NCBI GenBank assembly: GCA_030151865.1 | Contig: JASLCK010000274.1 | Span: 1-6,027 of the forward strand | DNA: 6,027 nt | Direction: 5' to 3' | Source: Rhodospirillaceae bacterium | GTDB lineage: Bacteria > Pseudomonadota > Alphaproteobacteria > Rhodospirillales > Magnetospirillaceae | Shown here: positions 5,604 to 6,027 of the stretch, piece by piece | Numbering within the stretch: the first letter of the stretch is position 1 | Layout: the number at the start of each line of letters is the position of its first letter | Notes under the pieces: generated by a model | Seen by the model: only the letters and a program-made list of their open reading frames with translations | What the model was told of the DNA's origin: nothing | Databases searched by the model: none | Made by a program: the position numbers and the translations under genes

Positions 5604-6027
5604 ATGACCGTCAGCATTGATATGGGACTGACCTCGTCGGGCATGAAAGCGACGGTCGATCTCGAAGAATTGCTGGCGACCCGTCTGCTGGTGCAGGGCA
5701 ATTCGGGGTCGGGCAAGTCCCACCTGCTGCGGCGCCTGATCGAACAGAGCGCACCTTGGGTGCAGCAAGCCATCATCGATCCCGAAGGGGATTTCGTCAC
5801 CCTGGCCGACGCCTTTGGCCATCTGGTGGTCGATGCCGCCAGCCATAGCGAAAATGCCCTGCAAAGCATTGGCGGACGGGTGCGCCAGCATCGGGTTTCC
5901 GTAGTGCTGAACCTGGAAAACCTGGATGCGGAAATGCAGATGCGACACTGCGCCGCCTTTCTGGGCGGGCTGTTCGACGCCGACCGCGATTACTGGTTTC
6001 CCATGCTGGTGGTGGTGGACGAAGCCC
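5604..6027 (+). CDS. HerA/DUF87-like P-loop ATPase, N-terminal part (cut by window edge)
   Basis: 141 codons are visible and the frame is open at the right edge. Walker A is GNSGSGKS (32-39) and Walker B is LVVVDEA (135-141). Between them lies DPEGDF (59-64), a strand motif shared by the HerA/FtsK-type hexameric ATPases that move DNA. Walker A comes only about 30 residues from the start, so the N-terminal HAS-barrel found in archaeal HerA is missing. Proteobacterial 'ATP-binding protein' members with this short start do exist. ATG 5604 has AGG at 5595-5597 (6 nt ahead) and AAGG directly before it. Later in-frame ATGs at 5622 and 5643 are less well supported. The gene is transcribed away from tcyJLN. 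The C-terminal half and any partner such as NurA are out of view, so its role in DNA repair, defence or something else is open. Confidence 0.85.
   Translation, partial: MTVSIDMGLTSSGMKATVDLEELLATRLLVQGNSGSGKSHLLRRLIEQSAPWVQQAIIDPEGDFVTLADAFGHLVVDAASHSENALQSIGGRVRQHRVSVVLNLENLDAEMQMRHCAAFLGGLFDADRDYWFPMLVVVDEA

Noticed and set aside
5566..5607. 13-codon upstream ORF whose stop overlaps the HerA-like start (ATGA)
   Set aside because: It has no ribosome binding site, and such short overlaps are common by chance; no attenuator structure was seen.
5499..5948. 149-codon minus-strand frame
   Set aside because: It is antisense to the HerA-like gene, which has both Walker motifs in the plus frame.

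Overview
The window is GC-rich and gene-dense, with typical proteobacterial promoters and ribosome binding sites. Its proteins look like those of an alphaproteobacterium, plausibly of the Rhodospirillales/Magnetospirillum kind. That placement rests on remembered protein similarity and was not tested.

Layout. (1) 1-2024, minus strand: an elongation factor G (EF-G) gene, cut by the left edge just before its C-terminus. It is not preceded by rpsG/rpsL and has a longer switch I than E. coli EF-G, so it looks like a stand-alone EF-G paralogue. (2) 2025-2627: about 600 bases with no convincing protein gene. It holds a possible three-way-junction RNA (2302-2384, plus strand), a promoter candidate with an extended -10 (2531-2559) and a leader with two competing pairings around a strong Shine-Dalgarno. 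(3) 2628-3083, plus strand: a small exported protein made of a signal peptide and one Cache sensor domain, closed by a clear intrinsic terminator (3124-3151). (4) 3153-5422, minus strand: a complete three-gene L-cystine ABC importer operon, tcyJ-tcyL-tcyN (binding protein, permease, ATPase). It has tight spacing, an overlapping tcyL/tcyN junction and an 11-bp perfect hairpin inside the start of tcyL. (5) 5423-5603: an AT-rich divergent promoter region with a perfect TTGACA box and an overlapping LysR-type dyad. (6) 5604-6027, plus strand: the N-terminal part of a HerA/DUF87-like P-loop ATPase, cut by the right edge.

How the genes work together. Only tcyJLN forms an evident functional unit: TcyJ captures cystine in the periplasm, a TcyL dimer forms the channel and TcyN powers it. 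The EF-G, the Cache protein and the HerA-like ATPase are separate transcription units with no evident link to cystine. I saw no tRNA, rRNA, CRISPR array, insertion sequence or attachment site. The least explained parts are the 2025-2627 region and the hairpin in tcyL.
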